From assembly GCA_040394475.1 (NCBI GenBank), contig JBEBSD010000107.1, positions 1-16,798 on the forward strand: a DNA stretch of 16,798 nucleotides, written 5' to 3'. The notes under the pieces were generated by a model. That model had not been told where the DNA came from. It did not search any database and saw only the letters and a list, made by a program, of their open reading frames with translations. The position numbers and the translations under genes are program-made. Shown here one piece after another: positions 1 to 8,173 of this stretch; the first letter of the stretch is position 1; each line of letters begins with the position of its first letter. The stretch is from JBEBSD01 sp040394475 (GTDB lineage: Bacteria; Bacteroidota; Bacteroidia; Cytophagales; Spirosomataceae).

Positions 1-71
1 GGGCAACGGGGAATGGGCGTTTGGTTTTGCTGCCCGTTGGTGAATGAGTTACCGGAGTGGTTGAGGTTTGA

Positions 72-126
72 GGGGAATAGGGAATGGGGAACAAGTGTCT
101 GCACTCGCGCCCGTTGCCCATACCCC
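72..126. repeat. Fold-back of G-rich and C-rich heptads
   Basis: A G-rich left arm (72-97, GGGGAATA-type words) faces a C-rich right arm (102-126, GTTGCCC and ATACCCC words). The tip is a perfect 4-bp stem AGTG/CACT around the loop TCTG. The arms are imperfect complements with the same 7-base rhythm. The tract at 1-20 is also G-rich heptad DNA. No credible protein is encoded: open frames here are low-complexity and present on both strands. Confidence 0.7.
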
Positions 127-408
127 GTTGCCCATTGCCCAAAAATGACCGGCCCGGTCCGTATTTTCCAGCAACAGAGACCAGGAACCCGGCATTACCT
201 CGCGCCCGTTGCCCATACCCCGTTGCCCATTCCCCAAAAAAACAACCAGCCCGATCCACATTTTCCAGCAACAGAAACCGGGAACCCGGCGTTACCTCGC
301 GCCCATTGCCCACACCCCGTTGCCCATTCCCCAAAAAATAACCAGCCCCGTCCACATTTTCCAGCAACAGCGACCAGGAACCCGGCATTACCTCGCGCCC
401 ACACCCCA
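104..408. repeat. ~96-bp tandem repeat array (left edge)
   Basis: Three diverged tandem copies are visible, starting at 104, 199 and 296 (lengths 95, 97 and 96), with a partial fourth from 392. Each begins with CTCGCGCCC, continues with GTTGCCC/ATACCCC/ATTCCCC heptads, then an A-rich run, then a constant block containing ATTTTCCAGCAACAG and AGGAACCCGGC. Copies abut with no unique spacers, so this is a tandem satellite-like array and not a CRISPR. A sister array lies at the right edge of the window. The array ends a few bases before the stop codon of the sigma factor gene. Confidence 0.85.
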
Positions 409-414
409 ATAAAT

Positions 415-993
415 TCAAAACAGGAAAAAAAAGAAAATATTTACATGCGGCGCCAGATACCTGCGGATGAACCGGAGTGCGCGCACCATATGGTTTTTCA
501 CAGTTCCCTGCGAAAGGTTCAGCCGGCGGGCAATCGCTTCGTGGGTCAAACCGTCAATTTTTGCCAGCTGGAATACCTGCTTCTGCTGGGGAGGCAATAA
601 GTTGACGGCTTCCGAGAAAAGAGCTTCATACTGGTCGGCTAATATCACATGGTCGCTGTCGTCCGTGACATTGGAATGCAGGGAAGCATATACTTCGTTA
701 TGCCGCATTTCAGAAGCCCATTTCTGTAGCTCCTTATAGGTGTGATTACGGGTCACGGTAATCAGGTAGCTTTCGAGGTTCCGGATATGGGTGAAGGTCT
801 CGCGTTTGTACCATAAAGCAGAAAAGACTTCCTGGACCACGTCCTGAGCGAGGTCGCGGGATTGCAGATACCTTTCTGCGGCCCTGAAAACACGCTTCCA
901 GTATCGGTCATACACCCACCTGAAGGCACTTTCGTCCCCTGTGGAAAGCCGATACAGTATTTGTGCTTCGTCGAAACTATTGCCTTTTGCCAT
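415..993 (-). CDS. ECF RNA polymerase sigma factor, no adjacent anti-sigma gene
   Basis: 192-residue ECF (sigma-70 group 4) factor. Region 2 covers about residues 22-66, with the core-binding stretch around DLAQDVVQEVFSALW. Region 4 covers about 126-180, with helix-turn-helix HEAIARRLNLSQGTVKNHM. The start is ATG at 993 (MAKGNSF); an in-frame TTG two codons upstream at 999 is less likely. The C-terminus is strongly hydrophobic (NIFFFFLF), encoded by a T-rich run including eight consecutive T. It is the last gene of the lyase cluster, 239 bases past the preceding stop, with no FecR gene next to it: repeats follow on its 3' side. It could regulate this locus or act elsewhere; the sequence does not say. 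The family call is firm, the target unknown. Confidence 0.93.
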   Translation of the reverse strand: MAKGNSFDEAQILYRLSTGDESAFRWVYDRYWKRVFRAAERYLQSRDLAQDVVQEVFSALWYKRETFTHIRNLESYLITVTRNHTYKELQKWASEMRHNEVYASLHSNVTDDSDHVILADQYEALFSEAVNLLPPQQKQVFQLAKIDGLTHEAIARRLNLSQGTVKNHMVRALRFIRRYLAPHVNIFFFFLF

Positions 994-1152
994 AATCAAC
1001 TGAAATCAATAGACCAAATGCCGCTTATTTCATTTCATACTGATTATCCCGTTCCCCCGGAAAACGAAAGGCTAAATGTAGCAAGAAATCACATGCAGCA
1101 GGCGGAACTATTACTTATGATTTGAAATATATGAAATTTTCGTGAAGCTGTT
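994..1152. other. Intergenic leader upstream of the orphan sigma gene
   Basis: This unique-sequence part of the gap should hold the promoter of the sigma gene at 415-993. I found no good match to the Bacteroidota TTTG-N19-TANNTTTG promoter. The nearest is TACATTTA on the minus strand at 1074-1081, which lacks the final G and a -33 partner. The rest of the gap is the heptad tract described separately. Confidence 0.4.
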
Positions 1153-1229
1153 GGCTATCAGCTATCGGAGATCGGCTGTCGGAGATCGGTTGTCAGAGAT
1201 CAGCTATCGGCTGCCGCGGGTCGGAGAGC
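1153..1229. repeat. Eleven in-phase heptads (GGCTATC family)
   Basis: Eleven consecutive 7-base words run without a phase break from 1153 to 1229. They are variants of GGCTATC, AGCTATC, GGAGATC and GGCTGTC, most ending in TC. The tract stops three bases before the stop codon (TAG, 1233-1235) of the lyase gene, so it forms the immediate 3' untranslated region of that mRNA. No T-tract terminator is evident. The same word family recurs at 12834-12857 and 12927-12954. Confidence 0.85.
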
Positions 1230-1232
1230 GGC

Positions 1233-2435
1233 CTAATAAAGGGTTTGGGTTAAAAGATTCAGGTAGCCGGGTTTTGTGGGAGAATCGGGTATGGCGATCG
1301 GCAGATCCTGGAATTTCCTGGCTGCAATGCCGGTCATCCGCTGAAAGGCGTTGAAGCTGGGAGGCTTGATCTGCGGGTATTCCCAGGATTGCTTTTGCTG
1401 TGCAAAGGGCAGCATCCATAAAAAGGCCTTTTTTATCCCTTTTCCACTGGGAGATTCGTAATTCCATAAATCGATACCTACGTTTTCTGCCAAAAATGCC
1501 AGTTCGAAAAAGCCTTGCAGGTTCATGCTGGAATAGGACCAGGAAAGGGTTCTGGCCAGTTCATGCGGCTGCCGTCCGTCCTCGCTCAACTGGCTTTCGA
1601 TACGGGCCTTGGTGACCGTTTCCACCAGGCGCCTGGCAAGTCCGGACTGGTCGGTAAACAAGGCCATCGCTATCGTCTGCACGTCGTAATAGGTGCCGTG
1701 GTTGTTGTGTTGATCTGCTTCATCCAGCCCGATAGGGCTGGTCAGCATCCATTGCAGAAAGGTTTTGTACCATTCCCTGACCCCGTTGTAGGTGTCGGCG
1801 GGAAGCCCCTGCGAATGCATGAGCAGCTGAACACCGTCAATCAGATATACCAGTTCGCGGGTATCGATCAGACCGATTCCCCTTCCGTCGGTTCGTCCCG
1901 GAATTGCCTGCCCGTAATTAAGGTGCGGGTTCATTTTGGTGGAAGGGTTTATAAACCAGGTGCGGAGCAGGCGGTCGGCCTGGGCGGGATACTTCTTTTC
2001 TCCCGTAAAATACCAGGCCACTCCCAACAGCAGGACATCGTTGCACAGCCGGTCATGATAGGCGGCATCTTGAATAGTATACCGTTCCGGATTGACCTGC
2101 CCGTCTTTCCGGATATAGGGCAGTCCGTCCGGCTTTTCCGGGTCGGGCCACCAGTAGGGGCCCACACTCATATAGTCATTTTTGCTGCCGCCCGGAGGGG
2201 CCTTAAGCTTGTCGGTGACAGAATAAGGGCCTCTTTCAAGTGCTGAATCGGCTTCGGACCGCAGCTGTTCAAGCGCCTTCAGATAGTCGGCGTTGCCGGC
2301 TTTGATTTGGTCCCGGCTGGCCTGTAAGTGCGGCAGCTGAAGCAGAAAGGGATGCTGGCCGGACGCTGCAAACGAGAACAGGTAAACAGTGACAAAAAGA
2401 TACAGATAACGCAAAGGTTTAGGGAATGCTGCCAT
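1233..2435 (-). CDS. Secreted alginate-lyase-superfamily polysaccharide lyase
   Basis: 400 residues with an N-terminal signal peptide (about 1-26, hydrophobic core LYLFVTVYLFSFAAS). The body matches the alginate lyase superfamily (PF05426, alpha/alpha-toroid). It has YMSVGPYWWPDP (88-99), GRGIGLIDTREL (185-196) and NNHGTYYDVQ (244-253). The NNH is the family's usual catalytic Asn-His site, and R295 and Y301 in RTLSWSY are plausible partners of the beta-elimination centre. Bacteroidota proteins of this layout include members classed as PL38, acting on alginate or glucuronan; that family assignment is from memory and unverified. It lies 12 bases after the stop of the beta-helix lyase gene, so it is very likely cotranscribed. 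Role inferred: cleavage of an anionic uronan, probably in the periplasm. Exact substrate unknown. Confidence 0.88.
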   Translation of the reverse strand: MAAFPKPLRYLYLFVTVYLFSFAASGQHPFLLQLPHLQASRDQIKAGNADYLKALEQLRSEADSALERGPYSVTDKLKAPPGGSKNDYMSVGPYWWPDPEKPDGLPYIRKDGQVNPERYTIQDAAYHDRLCNDVLLLGVAWYFTGEKKYPAQADRLLRTWFINPSTKMNPHLNYGQAIPGRTDGRGIGLIDTRELVYLIDGVQLLMHSQGLPADTYNGVREWYKTFLQWMLTSPIGLDEADQHNNHGTYYDVQTIAMALFTDQSGLARRLVETVTKARIESQLSEDGRQPHELARTLSWSYSSMNLQGFFELAFLAENVGIDLWNYESPSGKGIKKAFLWMLPFAQQKQSWEYPQIKPPSFNAFQRMTGIAARKFQDLPIAIPDSPTKPGYLNLLTQTLY

Positions 2436-2447
2436 AGCCGGGTCGGG

Positions 2448-4541
2448 TTAGTGCATTAGTAATTTTTTATCAGGATCGAAGTTCTCCTGTTTTTCCAGGG
2501 TACCATTGCCGGTGAGTTGGTTGTCTGACGCTGTGAGCGCGGTAGTATGATAGCTTTCAATGCCATATCCGTTGTTGAAGTGGATCAGGTTGTCGCGGAG
2601 GGTCACCTGACGGGAACCCTTCCAAAGGAATTCCAGAAGAATACCGCTGCGACTGTTTCCTTCCACGAGGTTGCGCCGGATCGAAACGGCTTCCGATTCT
2701 GTAATGAGCATTCCATAATAAGCGTTTCGGGAGATCTCGGAATCCTGAATGTGTACATTACGACTATGGGCGATGGCGACGCCACTTCCAAAAGGAGAAG
2801 TAGTCAGCCGGCAATTTTCTACCCTGACCTGGTCGCATCGGGTAATAAGCAGGTTGTGCTGCAATTTAGGACCGGGGATCACGCTGGATCCGTTTTCGTT
2901 AAAATCGCAGCTGATCACCGAAAGCCCCTGAATGCCGTTGAGAAAAGCGCCGTTATAGGTGCAGTTGCGAACGGTGATCCGTTCCAGACGGATATTTTTT
3001 ATTTTGCCCGGAATGGCCGTTTGGAGCAGGATACCTCCCCGGCTGCTGCCGCCCCGGAAAGAACGCCTGCTGTTAGGATCGGAGTGGATCTCGGTATGAA
3101 TGCTTCCTTCTATCACCAGATCCCTGAGCGTCACTTGCTGAAGGGCCTCGTTGGTATGGACGATGGCATCGCGGGCGCCCGATGCGGGATCGAGGAACAG
3201 GACGGTCTCCAGGCCTTCCCCGGCCAGGGTCACCCCTGAGGGGAGGATCAGCGGAGCCGGCAGCCGGTGAATCCCTTTTTGGGCGATTACCCAGGCGCCG
3301 CGGGCAGCGGCTGTATTCAGCGCTTCCTGCAGGGAAGAGCCGGGAGCTACGCGAATTGCATCGGAAGGGGGGGCATAAGTAGCCGAATCAAGCGCCCCTG
3401 CAATGTATCCGGTTTTTCCGGGTTCCAGGTGAACTGCCGGCGTAACAGGGCTCCCGGGAGCCGGTTTTCGTGCAGCAGTTAAGATTGAAAGAGACGCTGT
3501 ATGGCGTGTAGAATCCAGGAGCTTTGCCGTAAAAGGCATGGCGATTCCAATCGATTGGTAATGGTTGAAGGCAAATTCGTAATCGTCCCTTACTTTTTTT
3601 GCCCGGTGGGAGAGGGGACCATAGGAGTGCGGGATTTCACCGGAGAGAAACCTGGCCGTGTACTCAAAGCCGAGCGCCAGCCGGTAGTTGCCTGCTGCAA
3701 ATAAATCGACTCCCTGGGTGTAGGCAATACGGGCAGCGCCTGCAAATTCACCCAGCCCCAGCTGCACATGTGCCTGGTCGCGCATACTTTCCTGGCATTG
3801 CCCGTTGGGATAAATGTATTTGAACACGCTCCCGTTTACCGGGCCGCGCAGGAAGTGGTCAACAGCGTTGTCGAAGATTTCCCGGTTATCGGTAAAAACC
3901 CCGATAGCCAGCAGACTGTGCGCAATAGCGCCGTCCCAGTTGCCATTGGCTTCCGGGAAATAGAACCGGAGCAGCGGGTAGTACACCGTCAGGAGCATGT
4001 TGCTGAAGCGGTCGGTATGGGCATCCTTCCAGTGAGGATAACTATAGCGCAGGATCTCGGCGGCGCTGCACCATTGATAACCCGTCCAGGCTGCGAGAAG
4101 CTTGGCATCATTGTAATCAAAATCCCATAGAGTGTCCGACCATTTCATCAGCAGGTCGATCGCCTGTTCGGCATACGCCTGCCGGCCCGTGAGATACCAG
4201 AGAAGGGCCAGCTGATAGGCACGCTTCGCACTTCCCGACAGCTGATCGGCTCCGATGTTCGGTTTCCCGTAAGGTCCTCTTTTAACATGCGCAAAAGGCG
4301 TCGGGTCGAGGTCTTTTGCAGCCTCCTGCTGCAGCCGGTGAAAAGCATTGAGCCAAGGTTGGCTGCCCGCCTGCACCTGCTGCTTCAGGTACTCCAGGTC
4401 CTCTTTGTCCTGGTGAATACCCGGATGTCGGAAGGCCGGCCCCCGGAAGGCCGTATCCCGGAAGGCCGGCCCAGCAGGTTGGGAGATAGCAGCATAGCTG
4501 GATAAAAGGCTTGCCAGCAGGAAAAAAAATCTGTATAACAT
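2448..4541 (-). CDS. Alginate-lyase-domain protein fused to a right-handed beta-helix
   Basis: 697 residues from ATG 4541. That start is chosen because it begins a clean signal peptide (MLYRFFFLLASLLSSYAAIS) and has AAGGA eight bases upstream; the longer frame to 4622 only adds hairpin-repeat sequence. Residues about 40-305 form an alginate-lyase (PF05426) toroid, with NIGADQLSG (95-103), DAKLLAAWTGYQ (145-156), NGNWD (199-203) and PNGQCQESMRDQAH (245-258), all recognisable conserved blocks. From about 395 to the end is a right-handed parallel beta-helix with PbH1-type repeats, including the start-cap-like SLQEALNTAAARGAWVIAQKG. The beta-helix could bind glycan, or be a second lyase or epimerase module; no catalytic triad is claimed. 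Three AFR-type pentapeptides follow the signal peptide. It is followed by a second lyase gene 12 bases on. Confidence 0.88.
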   Translation of the reverse strand: MLYRFFFLLASLLSSYAAISQPAGPAFRDTAFRGPAFRHPGIHQDKEDLEYLKQQVQAGSQPWLNAFHRLQQEAAKDLDPTPFAHVKRGPYGKPNIGADQLSGSAKRAYQLALLWYLTGRQAYAEQAIDLLMKWSDTLWDFDYNDAKLLAAWTGYQWCSAAEILRYSYPHWKDAHTDRFSNMLLTVYYPLLRFYFPEANGNWDGAIAHSLLAIGVFTDNREIFDNAVDHFLRGPVNGSVFKYIYPNGQCQESMRDQAHVQLGLGEFAGAARIAYTQGVDLFAAGNYRLALGFEYTARFLSGEIPHSYGPLSHRAKKVRDDYEFAFNHYQSIGIAMPFTAKLLDSTRHTASLSILTAARKPAPGSPVTPAVHLEPGKTGYIAGALDSATYAPPSDAIRVAPGSSLQEALNTAAARGAWVIAQKGIHRLPAPLILPSGVTLAGEGLETVLFLDPASGARDAIVHTNEALQQVTLRDLVIEGSIHTEIHSDPNSRRSFRGGSSRGGILLQTAIPGKIKNIRLERITVRNCTYNGAFLNGIQGLSVISCDFNENGSSVIPGPKLQHNLLITRCDQVRVENCRLTTSPFGSGVAIAHSRNVHIQDSEISRNAYYGMLITESEAVSIRRNLVEGNSRSGILLEFLWKGSRQVTLRDNLIHFNNGYGIESYHTTALTASDNQLTGNGTLEKQENFDPDKKLLMH

Positions 4542-4549
4542 AGAACTGA

Positions 4550-4554
4550 TCCTT
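4550..4554 (-). promoter_or_regulatory. Ribosome binding site deciding the start at 4541
   Basis: On the minus strand AAGGA lies eight bases before ATG 4541. Shine-Dalgarno sites are uncommon in this phylum, and this one agrees with the signal-peptide start. It sits directly downstream, in mRNA terms, of the hairpin at 4561-4587. Confidence 0.6.
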
Positions 4555-4560
4555 AAAGCA

Positions 4561-4587
4561 TCCGGCATGGACATTGCCCATGCCGGA
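4561..4587. repeat. Perfect inverted repeat, 10-bp arms
   Basis: TCCGGCATGG at 4561-4570 pairs exactly with 4578-4587 around a 7-base loop. In the mRNA this hairpin lies just upstream of the ribosome binding site of the beta-helix lyase gene. Confidence 0.8.
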
Positions 4588-4598
4588 CAGTTGTGCCC

Positions 4599-4622
4599 AT
4601 GGTCTGTGTCCCCACAGACCAT
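4599..4622. repeat. Perfect inverted repeat, 10-bp arms, loop TCCC
   Basis: ATGGTCTGTG at 4599-4608 pairs exactly with 4613-4622 around a 4-base loop. Its inner CTGTG/CACAG stem is shared with the hairpin and tandem repeat at 4643-4745, pointing to one repeat family. Confidence 0.8.
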
Positions 4623-4642
4623 TTTGGATACCTGCCTGGAAC

Positions 4643-4745
4643 GTGGACTGTGAAGACACAGTCCACGGTTGCTGTGAAGACACAGTCCACGGTTACTGTG
4701 AAGACACAGTCCGCAGCAATCGTGAAGACACAGTCCACGGTACCG
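4643..4745. repeat. Perfect hairpin leading into a 24-bp tandem repeat
   Basis: A perfect hairpin (arm GTGGACTGTG, loop AAGA, 4643-4666) overlaps four tandem 24-base units at 4650-4673, 4674-4697, 4698-4721 and 4722-4745. The first two differ at one or two bases, the third is the most diverged. Each unit contains GTGAAGACACAGTCC, and the first two junctions rebuild a short CTGTG-AAGA-CACAG stem. The array fills the gap between the DUF4466-like gene and the lyase gene, starting 13 bases from the former's stop codon. It cannot be a simple rho-independent terminator because no T-tract follows. Confidence 0.85.
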
Positions 4746-4758
4746 GTAATGACATTCT

Positions 4759-5754
4759 CTACAACGTATAACGCTTGATGCTGATCACTGCACTGCCGTT
4801 GCTATTGACGGAATTGAGGTAGACATACGCTCTGTACCGGCCGTCGGCGCTTTCCACCCAAGCGCCGGATTCGGCCCTGAGGTTAATGGCATAGGCAGGC
4901 ATATCGGTCATAGTCAGTTTTTCAAAATCAAGGTCATCGATATAGATGCCGAATTGCAGCCGGGCCAGGTGAAAATCCCGTAATCCCCATTCCTTGCGGA
5001 TTTTGGAGACGTTGTTCGCTCCTGAAGGAAGCGCCACACCCGGCAAGTATCCGGAACCGGCTCCCGGGGAAACCAATGCATGAGTAAATGTAATGCCCGG
5101 AATGGAACGGTACAAGTAAACCAGGTCAATTTTACCGGCATTGGAAGCGGCCTCTTCTGCCGAATAGACGCGCATATCCTCCAGGGAAATAAAACAATTG
5201 GTAGCGTCCTTCACGGGTAAATCCAGACTCATATCCATTTTGGCAATCTGGTAAGGTCCCATGTCGTAGGTCACCGTTTCTCCTGTACTGGCCGTTGCGG
5301 TAAATTTGAAAGAGACTGCCTGCCCTTTAGCGGCTGCAGGGATCTTATAAAAATAGCGCAAGGTAGCAGCGGATGTATCCCGGGTGAAGGTTACCGTGGT
5401 GGTATTCCCCTGGCTGGTGGAAGGGTTTCCGATCTGAATCCCTATGTCGTTTCCGCCTCCGTCGGTGTAGTACGACCGGTTTTCAAGATAAGTGCCTTCC
5501 CCTCCGGCGATGGAAGCTTCGACCTGAGCGGAAACCAGCTTCCCGCGTTCGGGAGCCAGGGCCATGGCATACGCGAATTCGATATCAAGTCCGGCAACAT
5601 TCGGCCCGAGCGTCCGCTTGATAACGTCGTTCTGAAGGGCTGTCTTGGCTGCCGGGACGGCGTATTCTTCTTCTTTACAGGAAGTGATTGCCAGTAACCC
5701 CAGCAATAAACAGGCTACGGCCAGGCGATTTATAGAAAGATTGTAACGTTTCAT
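4759..5754 (-). CDS. DUF4466-like surface lipoprotein
   Basis: 331 residues with a lipoprotein signal peptide (LLGLLAITSC, lipid-modified Cys26) followed by the acidic KEEE typical of surface-exported Bacteroidota lipoproteins. The mature part is beta-rich and matches my recollection of the DUF4466 family, especially the segments AVPAAKTALQNDVIKRTLGPN and EFAYAMALAPERGKLVSAQVE and the GTYLENRSYYT block. The family has no proven activity. Its place after SusC/SusD and a DUF5018-like gene suggests a glycan-binding accessory lipoprotein, as SusE/SusF-position proteins are. It is flanked by a heptad fold-back on its 5' side and by the hairpin/24-base repeat cluster on its 3' side. The lipoprotein call is firm and the family name probable. 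Confidence 0.8.
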   Translation of the reverse strand: MKRYNLSINRLAVACLLLGLLAITSCKEEEYAVPAAKTALQNDVIKRTLGPNVAGLDIEFAYAMALAPERGKLVSAQVEASIAGGEGTYLENRSYYTDGGGNDIGIQIGNPSTSQGNTTTVTFTRDTSAATLRYFYKIPAAAKGQAVSFKFTATASTGETVTYDMGPYQIAKMDMSLDLPVKDATNCFISLEDMRVYSAEEAASNAGKIDLVYLYRSIPGITFTHALVSPGAGSGYLPGVALPSGANNVSKIRKEWGLRDFHLARLQFGIYIDDLDFEKLTMTDMPAYAINLRAESGAWVESADGRYRAYVYLNSVNSNGSAVISIKRYTL

Positions 5755-5779
5755 TGGTATGAAATTTGGTTTTTTTAAA

Positions 5780-5884
5780 TTAGGTATCGGGTGATAGGTT
5801 TTAGGTGTTAGGGCTTAGGTGTTAGGCGTGGTACGCTAATACCTAAAACCTAATACCTAAAACCTCAAACCTAATACCTCACCT
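5780..5884. repeat. Heptad fold-back inside the operon
   Basis: Fifteen consecutive 7-base words fill nearly the whole gap. The first seven (5780-5828) are TTAGGTA/TTAGGTG-type, then one central word (5829-5835), then seven CTAATAC/CTAAAAC-type words (5836-5884), the complementary orientation. The tip is GCGT-GGT-ACGC at 5826-5836. Together they form an imperfect inverted repeat with arms of about 50 bases. In mRNA it would fold as a long hairpin between the DUF5018-like and DUF4466-like genes. Confidence 0.88.
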
Positions 5885-5887
5885 CCA

Positions 5888-6301
5888 TCACGGCTGAAGT
5901 TGCTGCATTGTCACATACACCGAATAAGGCTTACGCACTTTCCGGTTTCCTGATACAACTGCATAAACCCTGGGGGTACTGGTGTCGGAAAAATCTACGC
6001 GACCGGTAATTTTCGGGTCAAGTTTGGCATCCGTTACGAGCGAGAACTGCGGGTACAGGTTTTTGAGGTCTGTTCCGTAAAAGACTTCTACATGAATGGT
6101 CTGCGCGACCGTGTCGATTTCGGCAGCTTTGGTCCTGACCGTCTGGAAATCAACGCCCAGCAATTCGAAATTGCTGACATAGCATTCGGCCCTTTCGGTG
6201 ATCAGAAGCCCGTCCTCATCAATAGGGAAATCATTTTTGCACCCTGCTCCGATCAGCACTAAGGATAAGAGAAAGAGGCTATTTATAAGGTACTTTTTCA
6301 T
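5888..6301 (-). CDS. Small DUF5018-like lipoprotein
   Basis: 137 residues. The signal peptide ends in LIGAGC (lipid-modified Cys21) and is followed by KNDFPIDEDG. The remainder is a single small beta domain with SNFELLG, TIHVEVFYGTDLKNLYPQFSL and a closing RKPYSVYV motif, resembling the Ig-like DUF5018 domains found in Bacteroidota glycan loci. The start is ATG 6301; a longer open frame upstream overlaps the SusD-like gene and is a shadow. It sits 19 bases after the SusD-like stop and is very likely cotranscribed. Likely outer-membrane or surface glycan-binding accessory protein, inferred from position and lipoprotein signal. Confidence 0.78.
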   Translation of the reverse strand: MKKYLINSLFLLSLVLIGAGCKNDFPIDEDGLLITERAECYVSNFELLGVDFQTVRTKAAEIDTVAQTIHVEVFYGTDLKNLYPQFSLVTDAKLDPKITGRVDFSDTSTPRVYAVVSGNRKVRKPYSVYVTMQQLQP

Positions 6302-6320
6302 TGTTTTGGTCAGTTTGAGG

Positions 6321-8162
6321 TTACATCCACGGGGTGTTCTGTGTGAGGTTGCTGTTGCGGTCCCGTTCTCCCGGTGGAATCCGGAAAATGTAACACTGTT
6401 CATAGATTCTTTCGGATTGATTTTGGAAATAACGGGTCTGATTGGCTCCATGGGAATCGATACGCCATTTCCCTTCACCGTAGGGCGGATTCCAAACCCG
6501 CTCGATCGCACGCCATCTGCGAATGTCAAACCCGCGCTGACCTTCTCCCAGCAGTTCGATGATGCGCTCTTGCTCGATGGCATCGAAGAAAGCTTCGCTG
6601 GAAGCCGTTTTATCGGCGGCCAACGGTGGGAGGTTGCCGCGGTGGCGAACCTTGTTAACCAATTCAATGGCCTCAGCCTGAGGGCCGTTAATGGCATTGG
6701 TTGCTTCGGCATACATCAGGAATACATCGGCAAGCCGCATTACGGGAAAGGCATAGTCGCCTTCAGCGCGGCCCTGCCCGGGATAGTTGCGCAGGAATTT
6801 CCGGAATACATACCCGGAGTTGCTGCCATCGGTGTTATAGGTAGTATAATTGACCCCGTCAATGACTATCGGCTGGTTCCAGGTTTTGTAGATAAACGGG
6901 CACCATCCTGTAGACTGAAGGGAGATCATCCCTACGCTTACTTCATAGTCCCACATAATCGATGCCTTCATCCGGTAATCCCTGTTGGAATAGCTTTGCG
7001 GGTTGACGGCCGAGTTTGGCGCCGTGCGGGCGCCCGCTGTGGTCGGGTTCATCGGGATCATCGGAGGAGCAAAATCACCGGTCGTAAGAAGTTGGTAACG
7101 GTCGGCAATTTCGTAGCGGGGGCTTACCCAGCACTGCGACCCTTCGTGGGAACGACCGGCCACGTCACGCATAAGCTCTTCTCCTTGTCCTGTTCCCGTC
7201 CCGCCGTGTGTAAAGGACATGAGCATTTCAGCGTCTCCGTTAGCGACAGGCGTAAACAGGTAATAATAGTTGGGAAGAATATCGGCTTTGCCGAGTTCAT
7301 CGATTTCCCCGGGTTGCCCGCCCCGGAACAGGGTGAGTCCGAAGTCATTAATGACCATCTTGAAATCAGCTGCTGCAGCGGCATAAGCGGCATCGGCTGC
7401 GCTGGCGCTGGGAGTAAAGGTAGTGAGTTCCGGCCACCCGAAGCGGTTCCAGCAGGCCCAGTATAACTGAAGTTTACCACGGAATGCCAGGGCGGCAGGC
7501 TTGCCGGCGCGTCCGGTTGCAGCGCCTTTGACCGGAAGCTTCTCGTAGGCATAGGTGAAGTCCTCCATGATCCGGTCCTTGATTTCGGAAATGGGGGTGC
7601 GGATAATATCGGATACCTCGGAATTATCATAAATGATATGGTCGATATACGGAACATCTCCCCACATACTGATGAGCCTGAAGTACACCATTCCGCGCAG
7701 CAGCCGGGCTTCTCCGACAATGGCTTCGAGGTTCTCTACAGAGCCGGGGCCGGCAGTTTCCAGCATGGCGTTTACATTCTCGATAACGTAATTGGCACGG
7801 TTAACACCTCCGTAGAGATAGCGGTACATCTTATCGAAAGCCGCCCCGTAGCCGGATGGATTGAAGTTGGCGCCCTGGTAGGCATCACCCAGCCGCAGGT
7901 TTCCGTTGGTGGCGCTGGTACCCCTGGTCCGCACATATTCTGCGTGACCGTCCAGGTAGTAATCCCGGTCAAACAACGGTCGGATGGCGGCATAAGCCCC
8001 CATGAGGGCAAAAGTGGCATCGGCTTCTGTTTTCCAGAAAGCAGCGGCGCCCAATTCGGTGGTCGGCTGCTGGTCAAGCAGATCGTTGACACAGGAGCTG
8101 GCAGTCAGGAGCATAAAACCGCCGAGGACTGCACTGGAGAATTTATTGAAATACTTCTTCAT
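6321..8162 (-). CDS. SusD/RagB-family glycan-binding lipoprotein
   Basis: 613 residues, usual for the family. The lipoprotein signal ends LLTASSC (Cys24). The N-terminal DLLDQQPTTELG and FWKTEADATFALMGAYAAI are standard SusD/RagB openings. The C-terminal half has RLADVFLMYAEATNAING, VNKVRHRGNLPPL and ERIIELLGEGQRGFDIRRW, and ends with the ERDRNSNLTQN-x-PW signature. SusD proteins cap the SusC barrel at the cell surface and hand bound oligosaccharide to it. It starts 11 bases after the SusC-like stop and is followed by two accessory lipoprotein genes. Family assignment is secure; the ligand is inferred to be the lyase product. Confidence 0.97.
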   Translation of the reverse strand: MKKYFNKFSSAVLGGFMLLTASSCVNDLLDQQPTTELGAAAFWKTEADATFALMGAYAAIRPLFDRDYYLDGHAEYVRTRGTSATNGNLRLGDAYQGANFNPSGYGAAFDKMYRYLYGGVNRANYVIENVNAMLETAGPGSVENLEAIVGEARLLRGMVYFRLISMWGDVPYIDHIIYDNSEVSDIIRTPISEIKDRIMEDFTYAYEKLPVKGAATGRAGKPAALAFRGKLQLYWACWNRFGWPELTTFTPSASAADAAYAAAAADFKMVINDFGLTLFRGGQPGEIDELGKADILPNYYYLFTPVANGDAEMLMSFTHGGTGTGQGEELMRDVAGRSHEGSQCWVSPRYEIADRYQLLTTGDFAPPMIPMNPTTAGARTAPNSAVNPQSYSNRDYRMKASIMWDYEVSVGMISLQSTGWCPFIYKTWNQPIVIDGVNYTTYNTDGSNSGYVFRKFLRNYPGQGRAEGDYAFPVMRLADVFLMYAEATNAINGPQAEAIELVNKVRHRGNLPPLAADKTASSEAFFDAIEQERIIELLGEGQRGFDIRRWRAIERVWNPPYGEGKWRIDSHGANQTRYFQNQSERIYEQCYIFRIPPGERDRNSNLTQNTPWM

Positions 8163-8173
8163 TGTTCAATGCG